From Muriicola sp. Z0-33 (GTDB lineage: Bacteria > Bacteroidota > Bacteroidia > Flavobacteriales > Flavobacteriaceae): a stretch of 64,000 bases of DNA. Under the pieces are notes generated by a model. The model was not told the origin of the DNA and did not search any database. It saw nothing but the letters and a program-made list of their open reading frames with translations. This document shows, piece by piece, positions 42,692 to 52,184 of the stretch. The first letter of the stretch is position 1; each line of letters begins with the position of its first letter. Location: assembly GCF_026126425.1 (NCBI RefSeq), contig NZ_JAFMPW010000009.1, positions 62,001-126,000 on the forward strand, in the 5' to 3' direction. Both the position numbers and the translations under genes were made by a program.

Positions 42692-43849
42692 ATGCCATTA
42701 TACCATAAATTGGGACATATTCCCCACAAGCGACACACCGTATTTAAGAAAAAAGACGGAACACTTCATTATGAACAGCTCTTTGGAACTATAGGATTTG
42801 ACGGAATGTCTTCCTTAATGTACCATCTGCACAGACCTACTCAGGTTAAGGAAGTGGCTGAGCCTATTGATATTACTCCCAGGGCGGCGGTAGCTTATAA
42901 TATGAAGTCGCGCTTGTTAAAAGGCCTGGAATTAAAAGCCGAAGACGATTATCTGGACAGCAGAAAAGTGATACTTTTTAATTCTGATGTTCATGTAGGT
43001 CTGGCCGCCCCTAAGAAGTCTATGACGGACTACTTTTATAAAAATGCAGATGCAGATGAGTTGTTGTTTGTGCATAAGGGAACAGGGACGTTGAAGACCA
43101 TGTTAGGTGAAATTCTCTTTGAGTATGGGGATTATATATTAATTCCAAGAGGAATGATATATCAGATAGAATTCAATAGCGAGGATAACAGGCTTTTGAT
43201 CACAGAATCTTATCACCCAATATATACCCCAAAGCGGTACCGCAATTGGTTTGGGCAACATTTAGAACATTCACCTTTTTGTGAACGTGATTTTAAACTG
43301 CCCGAGAATTTGCAGACCCATGATGAAAAAGGGGAGTTTCTGATGAAGGTAAAAAAGCAGGGACAATTACATCATATGGTTTATGCCACACATCCTTTTG
43401 ACGTGGTTGGCTGGGATGGTTATAATTATCCTTATGCATTTTCTATCCACGATTTTGAACCGATTACAGGCCGGGTACATCAGCCACCCCCTGTGCATCA
43501 GACTTTTGAGACAAGTACCTTTGTGGTCTGCTCATTCTGTCCAAGACTATATGATTATCATCCGGAGGCCATTCCGGCACCCTATAATCATTCGAATATA
43601 GATTCTGATGAGGTGTTGTATTATGTAGACGGCGATTTTATGAGCCGGAATAATATAGATCAGGGCTATATCTCATTACACCCTGCCGGGATACCACACG
43701 GGCCGCACCCGGGAACCTATGAGGCGAGTATAGGGAAATCCGGGACCGAGGAATTGGCTGTAATGATTGATACTTTTAAACCTTTACAACTTACACAGAA
43801 GGCGCTGGATCTTGATGATGGTAAATATTACACTTCCTGGCTAGAGTAA
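42692..43849 (+). CDS. hmgA: Homogentisate 1,2-dioxygenase
   Basis: This 385-residue iron dioxygenase opens the ring of homogentisate to maleylacetoacetate in tyrosine degradation. The C-terminal iron-binding segments are visible: YNHSNIDSDE near residue 300 and HPAGIPHGPHPG near residue 335, matching the His and Glu ligands of known enzymes. It is shorter than the roughly 430-440 residues of proteobacterial and human enzymes, a size I would expect for flavobacterial homologues. Its 3' end overlaps that of hutG on the other strand by 9 bp. It stands alone, with no other tyrosine-pathway gene in the window. Confidence 0.9.
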   Translation: MPLYHKLGHIPHKRHTVFKKKDGTLHYEQLFGTIGFDGMSSLMYHLHRPTQVKEVAEPIDITPRAAVAYNMKSRLLKGLELKAEDDYLDSRKVILFNSDVHVGLAAPKKSMTDYFYKNADADELLFVHKGTGTLKTMLGEILFEYGDYILIPRGMIYQIEFNSEDNRLLITESYHPIYTPKRYRNWFGQHLEHSPFCERDFKLPENLQTHDEKGEFLMKVKKQGQLHHMVYATHPFDVVGWDGYNYPYAFSIHDFEPITGRVHQPPPVHQTFETSTFVVCSFCPRLYDYHPEAIPAPYNHSNIDSDEVLYYVDGDFMSRNNIDQGYISLHPAGIPHGPHPGTYEASIGKSGTEELAVMIDTFKPLQLTQKALDLDDGKYYTSWLE

Positions 43850-44806
43850 AGCTATTTCGTGAAGCACAAAATGAATTAAACTTGCTGCAAGTATCGCAGT
43901 TTGATTGTCAATGTCATATGCCGGGTTCATTTCTGCTATATCCATACTAATCAACTTTCTGGCTTGGATAATTGTCTTTATGGCTTCCAGGGCAATGTCC
44001 GGTGCAAATCCCATGGGAGAGGCCGCACTAACTCCTGGGGCATATGCCGAAGAAAACCCGTCCATATCTATGGTCAGGTAGAGATAATCTACCTTCTCAA
44101 TAAATTCTTTAAGTTCACTTTTTACCTGATCAACATTGTGCATGTTAAATTGCTCTGCCTTGATAAATGCAACCTCCAAATCCTTTGCTTTTGCAAATAA
44201 TGCCCTGTCATTTGCATTATCACGAATACCCAGACACATATAGTTCATAGGAGTTTTATTGGCTATAGCATCTTCAGCAATTTGAAAAAAAGGAGTGCCG
44301 GAATTGTTCCCTGATGCATTGGATCTCAAATCGAAATGCGCATCAAAATTGATGATTCCCAAAGTCTTAGCCTTCCCTAAATAGTTAATTATTCCCTGGT
44401 GATGACCATATGCGATATCATGACCACCACCCAGAATAATTGGGAATATGTTTGAGTTGAGAAGGGTAAAGACCTTTTCGCCAAGAAAAGACTGGGCAGC
44501 CTCCATATTACCATTCAGACACTCTACAGAACCAAAATCTATAAGGGAGGTGGACTGAGGTAAATGGGAGGGCATTTTTGCGAGTTGCTTCCTAATTGTG
44601 TCCGGAGCTTCAGCGGCACCAGGCCTTCCATAATTTCTTCGTACCCCTTCATCGCAGCAATATCCTAAGATACCACAAGCATTGTTTCTTAGATCAGAAA
44701 ATTCACCATCAAGAGGAATGCATTCAACCCTCTCATGCATATAATGCCCATGGCCGGAATTTCGTCCGGTCCACAGTTTTGCTATAGGAGGGAGATACGA
44801 CTTCAT
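43841..44806 (-). CDS. hutG: Formimidoylglutamase (arginase family)
   Basis: This 321-residue manganese enzyme hydrolyses N-formimidoyl-L-glutamate to glutamate and formamide. The ureohydrolase metal motifs are seen: GGGHD near residue 128, NFDAHFDLR near 155 and TIDMDGFSSAYAPG near 250. It is the last gene of the hut operon, 45 bp after hutU. Its end overlaps the 3' end of hmgA on the other strand. Confidence 0.93.
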   Translation of the reverse strand: MKSYLPPIAKLWTGRNSGHGHYMHERVECIPLDGEFSDLRNNACGILGYCCDEGVRRNYGRPGAAEAPDTIRKQLAKMPSHLPQSTSLIDFGSVECLNGNMEAAQSFLGEKVFTLLNSNIFPIILGGGHDIAYGHHQGIINYLGKAKTLGIINFDAHFDLRSNASGNNSGTPFFQIAEDAIANKTPMNYMCLGIRDNANDRALFAKAKDLEVAFIKAEQFNMHNVDQVKSELKEFIEKVDYLYLTIDMDGFSSAYAPGVSAASPMGFAPDIALEAIKTIIQARKLISMDIAEMNPAYDIDNQTAILAASLIHFVLHEIALL

Positions 44807-44851
44807 ATTATTTTGCTGTAACTAATTTGAGGATTCCTGAAACCTTCAGGT

Positions 44852-46855
44852 TTATTCAAACAAGGCCTCCAGAAGGTCATCTTCTACAAAATTAGGTAAA
44901 GTAACCTTCAGTTCAGGAGTTCTTTCCATTTCTCTTTCAATGGCAAACAACGCCTCCTTGTTACGGGCCCACCCTCTTCGGGCTATCCCATTGTTTACAT
45001 CATAAAAAAGCATATTTTTTAATCGAATGTCCGCTTCTGAACTACCATCCAGAACCAGACCAAAGCCTCCATTAATGACTTCTCCCCAACCAACTCCACC
45101 TCCGTTATGGATAGAAACCCAGGTAGCTCCTCTGAAACTATCCCCAATTACATTATGGATGGCCATATCTGCTGTAAATTTGCTGCCATCGTATATATTA
45201 CTGGTTTCTCTGAACGGAGAATCAGTACCGCTTACATCGTGGTGATCCCTCCCCAATACTACTGGTGCTGAGATTTCTCCAGTGCTAATAGCCATATTAA
45301 AGGCTTCGGCGATCTTACTTCTGCCTTCAGCATCGGCATAAAGAATTCTGGCTTGGGAACCTACAACCAATTTGTTTTCTTCGGCTTCAGAAATCCACTT
45401 TATATTATCGCCCATCTGTTGCTGAATTTCCCGGGGAGCATCAGATTTTATTCTTTCCAACACCTTCAGAGCAATGGCATCTGTTTTTTTTAAATCCTCC
45501 GGATCGCCAGAAGTACATACCCACCTGAATGGCCCAAAACCATAATCGAAACACATTGGGCCAAGAATGTCCTGAACATAGGAAGGGTACTTAAAGTCGA
45601 TATTGTTTTCTGCCATAATCGCCGCCCCGGCCCTTGAGGCTTCCAGTAGAAAGGCATTGCCGTAATCAAAGAAGTAGGTGCCTTTTTCCGAATGTTTGTT
45701 AATAGCCGTTACCTGCCTCCTTAAAGATTCGCGCACCTTTTCCTGAAAGGTTTCGGGATCTGAACTCATTAATTTATTGGATTGTTCAAAAGTGAGTCCC
45801 ACCGGGTAGTACCCGCCTGCCCAGGGGTTGTGAAGGGAGGTTTGATCGGAACCAAGATGCACAAAAATATGTTCGTCATAAAAGGCTTCCCAAACTTCTA
45901 CAACATTGCCTATATAAGCCAGGGAGACCACCTCTTTTTGTGCAACAGCTTTTTTGGTCCTGGAAATAAGCTGATCCATTGCGATAATAAGCTCGTCTAC
46001 CCAGCCTTGTTCAAACCTTTTGATTGCTGCTGCCTTATTTACTTCTGCACATACCGTTATACAACCGGCGATGTTGCCTGCTTTTGGCTGGGCACCGCTC
46101 ATTCCTCCCATACCCGCCGTAAGGAATATTTTCCCGGCTGTTGGTTCTCCCTGAGGTAGTATTTTTCTAAAGGCATTCATAACCGTAATGGCCGTGCCAT
46201 GAACAATTCCCTGAGGCCCAATATACATATAAGAACCAGCTGTCATCTGCCCGTATTGTGTTACTCCCAGGGCATTGTATTTTTCCCAATCGTCCGGTTT
46301 GGAATAATTTGGAATCATCATACCATTTGTCACTACTACGCGGGGTGCTTCTTCTGATGACGGAAATAACCCCATTGGATGGCCAGAATAAATATGCAGT
46401 GTCTGCCTGTCTGTCATTTGGGCGAGGTATTTCATTGTGATCAGGTATTGCGCCCAGTTTTGAAATACGGCCCCGTTACCGCCATATGTAATTAGTTCAT
46501 TAGGATGCTGGGCAACCTCCGGATTCAGATTGTTCTGTATCATCAGCATTATTGCTGCGGCTTGCCCTGAGTTTGCCGGGTATTCGGAAATAGGCCTTGC
46601 ATATAATTCATAGGCCGGTTTTAGCCTGTACATATATATTCTTCCACAGGTTTCAAGTTCTTCGGCAAACTCCAGGGACAGTGTCTTGTGCCAGGTTTTT
46701 GGAAAATAGCGCAGGGCGTTACGTATGGCTAGCTTTTTCTCTTCGGGCGAGAGAATTTCTTTCCTTTTCGGAGCCGGATTGCCTGTAGGGTAACCAGCAG
46801 GTTTGGGCGGCAGTTCGTTTGGAATTCCCTGAAGAATTTGAGATTTGAAATCCAT
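44852..46855 (-). CDS. hutU: Urocanate hydratase
   Basis: This 667-residue NAD+-dependent enzyme converts urocanate to imidazolonepropionate. Family segments include YGGNGAVFQNWAQYL near residue 124, GGMSGAQPKAGN near 254 and the C-terminal SIHNGGGVGWGEVINGG. It is about 110 residues longer than the proteobacterial enzyme, which is usual for the Bacteroidetes form. It is 2 bp downstream of hutI. Confidence 0.95.
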   Translation of the reverse strand: MDFKSQILQGIPNELPPKPAGYPTGNPAPKRKEILSPEEKKLAIRNALRYFPKTWHKTLSLEFAEELETCGRIYMYRLKPAYELYARPISEYPANSGQAAAIMLMIQNNLNPEVAQHPNELITYGGNGAVFQNWAQYLITMKYLAQMTDRQTLHIYSGHPMGLFPSSEEAPRVVVTNGMMIPNYSKPDDWEKYNALGVTQYGQMTAGSYMYIGPQGIVHGTAITVMNAFRKILPQGEPTAGKIFLTAGMGGMSGAQPKAGNIAGCITVCAEVNKAAAIKRFEQGWVDELIIAMDQLISRTKKAVAQKEVVSLAYIGNVVEVWEAFYDEHIFVHLGSDQTSLHNPWAGGYYPVGLTFEQSNKLMSSDPETFQEKVRESLRRQVTAINKHSEKGTYFFDYGNAFLLEASRAGAAIMAENNIDFKYPSYVQDILGPMCFDYGFGPFRWVCTSGDPEDLKKTDAIALKVLERIKSDAPREIQQQMGDNIKWISEAEENKLVVGSQARILYADAEGRSKIAEAFNMAISTGEISAPVVLGRDHHDVSGTDSPFRETSNIYDGSKFTADMAIHNVIGDSFRGATWVSIHNGGGVGWGEVINGGFGLVLDGSSEADIRLKNMLFYDVNNGIARRGWARNKEALFAIEREMERTPELKVTLPNFVEDDLLEALFE

Positions 46856-46857
46856 AA

Positions 46858-48114
46858 TTATGATTTGTGTTTGTCATATACTCTATGGCCGTTTTTGTAA
46901 ACCAGACAGGGTTTAAAATTCCCTTGATGATATAGGATTTCCCTGTAATCAGCAGTGTGAAATACACTTAAATCTGCCATTTGATCTACCTCAATGCGCC
47001 CTCTGTCTTTTAATCCAAGGGCAGCCGCCGCCCTAAAAGTGATGCCTGCCAGCACTTCGGCATTAGTAAGTTTTTCATAGGCTCCCAGAACAGCTGCCTG
47101 AGTAAGTAAATCGCCCATGGGGGCAGATCCGGGATTATGATCACTGGCAATCGCTAAGGCTCCACCGGCATCCAGGATTTTTCGGGCTGGTGTAAAATTG
47201 CAGCCAAGCCCCAGTGAGGCTCCTGGGAGCGCAGTTGCGATTACATTGCTATTCCCAAGCAGTTGAATTTCAGTATCAGTACTGGCCTCCAGATGATCGG
47301 CACTAATTGCTCCAAATTCTACCGCTACTTTACTGCCTCCTGTAGAAAATTGATCGGCATGTACGGTAATGTCAAAACCCATTTCCCTGGCACGGCTAAA
47401 ATAAGAGGCAATGGAGGAGGGAGTAAATGCGCCTTCTTCTATAAAGGCATCAATTCTGTTACTTAAGCCCTCTTCTTTGAGCAAAGGAAACAGGGTTGTA
47501 CTTATTTCATTGAGATATTCTTCAGTAGTGCCATGATGATCCCTGGGCACCATATGTGCTGCCAGACAGGTGGAAATCAGGTCTGAATGCAGTTGCTTGT
47601 TGGCCTCTTTAATTGCGTTTAGCATTTTTAGTTCTTCCTCTACGGAGAGCCCATACCCACTTTTAACTTCAAGGGTGGTTGTGCCGTTTTTCAAATGTCT
47701 GTTAGCTCGTTTTACGATCCCTTTGATCAGATCTTCTCCACTTGCTTTTCTGGTTTGTGTAACGGTATCCCAAATGCCGCCGCCCGCTTTAGCGATTTCC
47801 AAATAGCTTTTTCCGGCGTTTCGCAAGGCATAATCTTTAGCCCTGGAACCACCAAAACATATATGCGTATGTGCATCTATCAGGCCAGGGAGACAACTGT
47901 GTTTTCCTTGCAATTCTTCTATAGTGGCATTCATTGCTACGGCTCTTGAGGCCAAATCATCATAATTGCCTATTTCTTTAATGATACCGTTTTCCACCAT
48001 GATTCCGCCCTGCTCAATTATCTTAAGTTCCTTATCGGCTATAGGGCCTTTAAGGGAAATATCCGAGAGGGTTGCAATTTGGCTAAACGGACCTATTAGT
48101 TTTAAATCTTTCAA
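46858..48114 (-). CDS. hutI: Imidazolonepropionase
   Basis: This 418-residue amidohydrolase opens imidazolonepropionate to N-formimidoyl-glutamate. Metal-binding DAHTHICFGG is near residue 80 and a second metal-site histidine is in VHADQFSTGG near residue 250. The SDHNPGSAP segment near 325 matches the family. It is 24 bp after hutH and 2 bp before hutU. Confidence 0.95.
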   Translation of the reverse strand: MKDLKLIGPFSQIATLSDISLKGPIADKELKIIEQGGIMVENGIIKEIGNYDDLASRAVAMNATIEELQGKHSCLPGLIDAHTHICFGGSRAKDYALRNAGKSYLEIAKAGGGIWDTVTQTRKASGEDLIKGIVKRANRHLKNGTTTLEVKSGYGLSVEEELKMLNAIKEANKQLHSDLISTCLAAHMVPRDHHGTTEEYLNEISTTLFPLLKEEGLSNRIDAFIEEGAFTPSSIASYFSRAREMGFDITVHADQFSTGGSKVAVEFGAISADHLEASTDTEIQLLGNSNVIATALPGASLGLGCNFTPARKILDAGGALAIASDHNPGSAPMGDLLTQAAVLGAYEKLTNAEVLAGITFRAAAALGLKDRGRIEVDQMADLSVFHTADYREILYHQGNFKPCLVYKNGHRVYDKHKS

Positions 48115-48138
48115 TGGACAGATAATTATTGATTCTTT

Positions 48139-49719
48139 TTAATATAGTTCAAATTCTTCTGAATATGGAGTATTAAGTGAAAGTCCCTGCTGTTTGATAA
48201 GCTTATTGATACTGCTAACTATTTCTTTGCTTTTAATCATACTAATTCCACAGGCAATATCCTTTGCAAAAACCCGGTCTTTTTCGGCGAAAGCCACTTT
48301 TTTTCTAACGGCCTTATGCACTTCGTCTAATAAAATTCCCGACTTCATAGGCTTTCTGAATTCAAAGGCCTGGGTGGCAGTCAGCAGTTCTATGGCCAGA
48401 ATCTTTTCTACATTCTCTATGACCTGCAATGCTTTTCTTCCAGAGATAGATCCCATACTTACATGGTCTTCCTGCCCCAGTGATGTTGGAATACTATCAG
48501 CACTGGACGGGAAACATAGTCCTTTGTTTTCACTGGCCAAGGCTGCCGTGGTGTATTGCAAAATCATATAACCAGAATTGATACCGCTGTCTTCCATTAG
48601 TAATTTTGGAACACCAGGGCTGTTTCCTTCCAGCGCCAGATAGATTCGACGGTCGGAAATACTTCCCAGCTCAGCCGCAGCCAGACAGGCGTAATCCAGT
48701 GCCATTGCAAGTGGCTGACCGTGAAAACTTCCCCCGCTGATCGTTAGATCTTCATCTATCACTACAGGATTGTCCGTGACCGAGTTCAATTCTGTTTCCA
48801 ATAATTCTTTTAAGTGCAACCAGGCATTCCTTGAGGCGCCGTGAACCTGTGGCATACATCGAAGGGAATAGGGGTCTTGTACACGTTCACAATCTATATG
48901 ATCTTCCATTATTTCAGACCCTTCCAGAAGCAGTTTTATTCTGCTGGCCACATGTATGTTTCCCTTAAAGGGCCTTAAGTTGTGTAATTCTTTGTAAAAA
49001 GGCTTTATGGAACCCTGCAGGCCTTCAATCATCATCGCACCGATGATATCGGCATGAGACAAGCAATTGTGCAGTTTTTCTATGGTCATCACCGCATGGG
49101 CGGCAATAAATTGTGTGCCATTAATTAAAGCCAGCCCTTCTTTAGCTATTAAATTAATCGGTTTTAAATTAACTTCTTTTAGCAGGGCATCTGAATTAAT
49201 TACATTTCCTTTATAATGTACTTCCCCAAGACCTATTAGTGGCAAAAATAAATGAGACAAAGGGGCAAGGTCGCCCGAAGCTCCTACCGAGCCTTGTGAT
49301 GGGACTGTAGGGATAGCATCATTTTCTATATGCCACAATATCCGGTCCAGGGTGGTTTCTGCAATACCTGAATACCCTTTTGAGAGCGCGTGCAATTTAA
49401 GAATCAGCATAAGTTTAGCCAACTCATTTGCGATGGGCTCCCCTACACCAACACTGTGACTCTGCAATATATTGTTCTGTAAAATATTAGTTTCATCTTT
49501 GGATATCTTTGTGGTACAAAGTGGTCCAAACCCAGTGTTTATACCATAAACGGGCAGACCTTTATCCACAATCTTCGCTACTGCTTCCTGACTCCTCCTA
49601 ATATTTCCCCTGCATTTATTTGAGATTCGGCCAATTTTTTCTCCCGAAACTAATTGCAATGCGATCCCGGCAGTTAGCCAATCTTCCCCGTAGTAAAATA
49701 TCTTTTTTGATGCCACCAT
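48139..49719 (-). CDS. hutH: Histidine ammonia-lyase
   Basis: This 526-residue enzyme removes ammonia from L-histidine to give urocanate. The Ala-Ser-Gly triad that forms the MIO cofactor is in GSVGASGDLAPLSHL near residue 145. The family segment GINTGFGPL is near residue 60. It is the first gene of the hut operon and is divergent from the LysR gene, from which it is separated by 78 bp. Confidence 0.95.
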   Translation of the reverse strand: MVASKKIFYYGEDWLTAGIALQLVSGEKIGRISNKCRGNIRRSQEAVAKIVDKGLPVYGINTGFGPLCTTKISKDETNILQNNILQSHSVGVGEPIANELAKLMLILKLHALSKGYSGIAETTLDRILWHIENDAIPTVPSQGSVGASGDLAPLSHLFLPLIGLGEVHYKGNVINSDALLKEVNLKPINLIAKEGLALINGTQFIAAHAVMTIEKLHNCLSHADIIGAMMIEGLQGSIKPFYKELHNLRPFKGNIHVASRIKLLLEGSEIMEDHIDCERVQDPYSLRCMPQVHGASRNAWLHLKELLETELNSVTDNPVVIDEDLTISGGSFHGQPLAMALDYACLAAAELGSISDRRIYLALEGNSPGVPKLLMEDSGINSGYMILQYTTAALASENKGLCFPSSADSIPTSLGQEDHVSMGSISGRKALQVIENVEKILAIELLTATQAFEFRKPMKSGILLDEVHKAVRKKVAFAEKDRVFAKDIACGISMIKSKEIVSSINKLIKQQGLSLNTPYSEEFELY

Positions 49720-49728
49720 GTTATGGGT

Positions 49729-49759
49729 TTTGGAAGCATAAAATTATTGCTTATGTTTG
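49729..49759 (+). promoter_or_regulatory. Consensus promoter of the LysR gene
   Basis: TTTG (49729-49732), 19 bp, then TATGTTTG (49752-49759). Both elements and the spacing match the Bacteroidetes consensus TTTG-N19-TAnnTTTG. The start codon follows 38 bp later. Confidence 0.7.
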
Positions 49760-49784
49760 ATAATTACTAATACTAAATATATCA

Positions 49785-49799
49785 ATAGTTAATAACTAT
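49785..49799. promoter_or_regulatory. ATAGTTA-A-TAACTAT palindrome at the LysR start codon
   Basis: This is a perfect odd palindrome with 7-bp arms. It covers the first two bases of the LysR start codon (49798) and lies downstream of the LysR promoter. It is a candidate autorepression or hut operator site. Confidence 0.4.
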
Positions 49800-50691
49800 G
49801 AGTTATCAATTAGAATTGCGACACTTCAAATATTTTCTAGCAGTAGCTGATGAATTGCACTTCAGGAAGGCCGCTGAGAAGCTTTTTATTTCACAACCCG
49901 GATTGAGTCGGCAGATTAAACAAATGGAAGACATACTGGGGGTTTCACTTTTTCTAAGAGATAAGAAGAAGGTAAGCCTAACTGCTGCTGGGGAATATCT
50001 TAAAAATGAAGTGGAATTTATACTCAATCATCTGGAAATCACTAAAAAACAAATGAAATTAGTAGCCCAGGGGAATACCGGGGAATTGCGAATTGGATTT
50101 CTGGGATCTGCCATGCAACAGGTGATCCCGGAATTGCTTTTAAATTTAAAAGAAAGCAGGCCGGGGATTAATACCAGCCTGGAGGAACTTTCTAACAATT
50201 CACAGCTTAGTGCTATCATAAAAGATAAATTAGATCTGGGATTCGTAAGATTATCAAGGACCCCACCGGGACTGGAAATACAACCGATATATGAGGATAC
50301 TTTTTCATTGGTAGTACCAAAAAAACATAAAATTGGGGCTAAAGAATTTACTGGTTTACAACAGTTTGCAAAGGATAGTTTTATTCTGTTTTCACAGGAG
50401 TACAGCCCCCTGTACTACGATACTGTTATGAGTATATGCGAGGATGCCGGCTTTTCACCCCTGGTATCACATAAATCGGTACATGCACAAACCATTTTTA
50501 AGCTGGTAGAAAATAATCTTGGAATAGCAATTGTTCCTACTGCATTGCAGTATGGTTTTCGGTTGAAAGTAAAGTTCATCGAATTGAAAAAAATACCACA
50601 GCGCGCCACCCTTTCCGTAATCTGGAAAACTGACAATAGAAACCCGGCCTTAGAAAATTGCCTCAATCTTTTACTACAGAAAGAAGAATAG
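49798..50691 (+). CDS. LysR family transcriptional regulator, probably of hut
   Basis: This 297-residue regulator has an N-terminal winged helix (residues 5-65, RKAAEKLFISQPGLSRQIKQME) and a substrate-binding domain (about 90-295, starting TGELRIGFLGSA). It is divergent from hutH, the usual arrangement for a LysR protein that controls the adjacent operon, here probably in response to histidine or urocanate. The ligand is inferred from position only. Confidence 0.92.
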   Translation: MSYQLELRHFKYFLAVADELHFRKAAEKLFISQPGLSRQIKQMEDILGVSLFLRDKKKVSLTAAGEYLKNEVEFILNHLEITKKQMKLVAQGNTGELRIGFLGSAMQQVIPELLLNLKESRPGINTSLEELSNNSQLSAIIKDKLDLGFVRLSRTPPGLEIQPIYEDTFSLVVPKKHKIGAKEFTGLQQFAKDSFILFSQEYSPLYYDTVMSICEDAGFSPLVSHKSVHAQTIFKLVENNLGIAIVPTALQYGFRLKVKFIELKKIPQRATLSVIWKTDNRNPALENCLNLLLQKEE

Positions 50692-50702
50692 TTTGATTGT
50701 AT

Positions 50703-50710
50703 TAAATTTG
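50703..50710 (+). promoter_or_regulatory. -7 element of the nitroreductase gene
   Basis: TAAATTTG matches TAnnTTTG 23 bp before the start codon. No -33 TTTG at the right distance was found. Confidence 0.4.
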
Positions 50711-50733
50711 TCCTAAAACCCAGAGAAAGTGCT

Positions 50734-51288
50734 ATGATTTTAGACCTCATCAAAAAAAGACGTTCCGTATTTCCTGTACAGTACAATGATTTACCTATAG
50801 AAAGGGCAACGATAGAAAAAGTACTCGAAACTGCCAATTGGGCCCCAACTCATAAAAAAACAGAACCCTGGAGGTTTAAGGTGCTCATGGGCGAATCCAA
50901 GGAAAAACTCGGGCTGTTTCTCTCTTATAAATACCTGGAGGAGGAAGCTCGCCCCAAGCAAATGAAGGCAAAAAAACTGATAGAGAACCCTAAAAGGGCA
51001 GCGGCGGTAATTGCCATTTGTATGCAACGAGATCCTAATGAAAGTATACCAGAATGGGAGGAAATTGCCGCTACGGCAATGGCCGTACAAAATATGTGGC
51101 TGTATTGTGCGGAACTGGGCATAGGCTGCTATTGGAGTTCGCCGGGCCTTATAAAATATATGGATGAATTTTTTGAAATGAAGGAAGGAGAGAAATGCCT
51201 AGGATTTTTCTATATGGGATATTATGACGAAGAATTACCAGAGGGTATCCGCAGCCCTATTGCGGATAAAGTGGAATGGAGTCATTAA
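50734..51288 (+). CDS. Nitroreductase family protein
   Basis: This 184-residue FMN-dependent oxidoreductase has the family opening IKKRRSVFPVQYNDLP, with the FMN phosphate-binding RR near residue 7. NWAPTHKKTEPWRF near residue 33 and the C-terminal GIGCYWSSPG block near residue 130 also fit. It is about 30-40 residues shorter than NfsB, as expected for the small YdjA-like branch. It is 42 bp after the LysR gene with its own -7 element. The physiological substrate is unknown. Confidence 0.9.
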   Translation: MILDLIKKRRSVFPVQYNDLPIERATIEKVLETANWAPTHKKTEPWRFKVLMGESKEKLGLFLSYKYLEEEARPKQMKAKKLIENPKRAAAVIAICMQRDPNESIPEWEEIAATAMAVQNMWLYCAELGIGCYWSSPGLIKYMDEFFEMKEGEKCLGFFYMGYYDEELPEGIRSPIADKVEWSH

Positions 51289-51337
51289 TTCATTGTTTCA
51301 TATACCAGAATGCAGGACAGACCTTTAAAATAGACGT

Positions 51338-51508
51338 CTAATCTTCTTCCTTTTGCTTCTCCTTGTCTTTAAAGGCTGTACTCATTCCAGCTCCTATGGC
51401 GATACCGAGACTCAGCCAGAGCCCAATATTGCCTGTAGCCACACCTATTGCAGTGCCAATGGCAATCCCTATGGCTATTCCCTTTGCTAAATTGTTATTT
51501 TTTTTCAT
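51338..51508 (-). CDS. Small glycine-zipper membrane protein
   Basis: This 56-residue protein starts MKKNNNLAKG and has a single glycine-zipper-like stretch (GIAIGIAIGTAIGVATGN and GIAIGAGMS). The charged tail ends KEKQKEED. The longer frame from 51556 would add 16 residues and overlap DUF456 by 8 bp; the inner ATG gives a protein that fits glycine-zipper small proteins better. No function is known to me. Confidence 0.65.
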   Translation of the reverse strand: MKKNNNLAKGIAIGIAIGTAIGVATGNIGLWLSLGIAIGAGMSTAFKDKEKQKEED

Positions 51509-51548
51509 GTTTCGGAATGATTGATATTTGTGAATTGTTGTTAGTACT

Positions 51549-52076
51549 TTAATCAAAATAAGGGAAGAGCGCTGCTTTATAATCCCATACTGTTGAAATA
51601 AATAGCCCCAGGAAGATTATAGTAACAACAAACTTCAGAAAGGTGCCTGTAAGGAACCCAATAAAAGAACCAAAAGCTGCTTTTACCGCTGTTTTCTGAT
51701 CGGCTTTGTTAGTGAGTTCTCCAATTAACGCCCCTACAAATGGCCAAATGACAATGCCGAAAATACCGAGAATTGGAAAAAATATGGCAACAATTAACCC
51801 TATGGTCGTGCCTATCATCCCTGCTCTGCTACCTCCAAACTTCCTGGTCCCCATTGCCGGGATTATATAGTCCATTGCAAAAACAATGAGAGCTACAGCC
51901 CCCGTGATTCCCAGGAACCACCAATCGTCCGGGACTGCTTTTGTAAGGTAGAGCAGTAATAATCCTGCCCAACTTATGGGAGGCCCCGGGAGTACAGGTA
52001 AAATACTACCCAATATGCCCACCAGCATTAATATAAATCCAATCACTAATAGTAGGATATCCATCAGAAGTATCAA
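51549..52076 (-). CDS. DUF456 family membrane protein
   Basis: This 175-residue protein has about five membrane helices, with short glycine-rich turns. The DUF456 pattern is seen in GILGSILPVLPGPPISWAGLLLL near residue 20 and GTRKFGGSRAG near residue 85. Its role is unknown. Met5 (52064) is an alternative start. The small glycine-zipper gene follows in the same direction. Confidence 0.85.
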   Translation of the reverse strand: MILLMDILLLVIGFILMLVGILGSILPVLPGPPISWAGLLLLYLTKAVPDDWWFLGITGAVALIVFAMDYIIPAMGTRKFGGSRAGMIGTTIGLIVAIFFPILGIFGIVIWPFVGALIGELTNKADQKTAVKAAFGSFIGFLTGTFLKFVVTIIFLGLFISTVWDYKAALFPYFD

Positions 52077-52184
52077 TTTATTGTTTGACGAAGATATAAA
52101 GGTTTTGTTACATAGATTTCGAGTATTGGGAAGTTATATTTACTGCATCAATTGACTAAAAAATCGTAATTTCCCGCCAAGAAT

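Noticed and set aside
45782-48571. Plus-strand frames of 60-125 codons opposite hutU, hutI and hutH
   Set aside because: All lie inside conserved hut genes on the other strand and show no recognisable domain.
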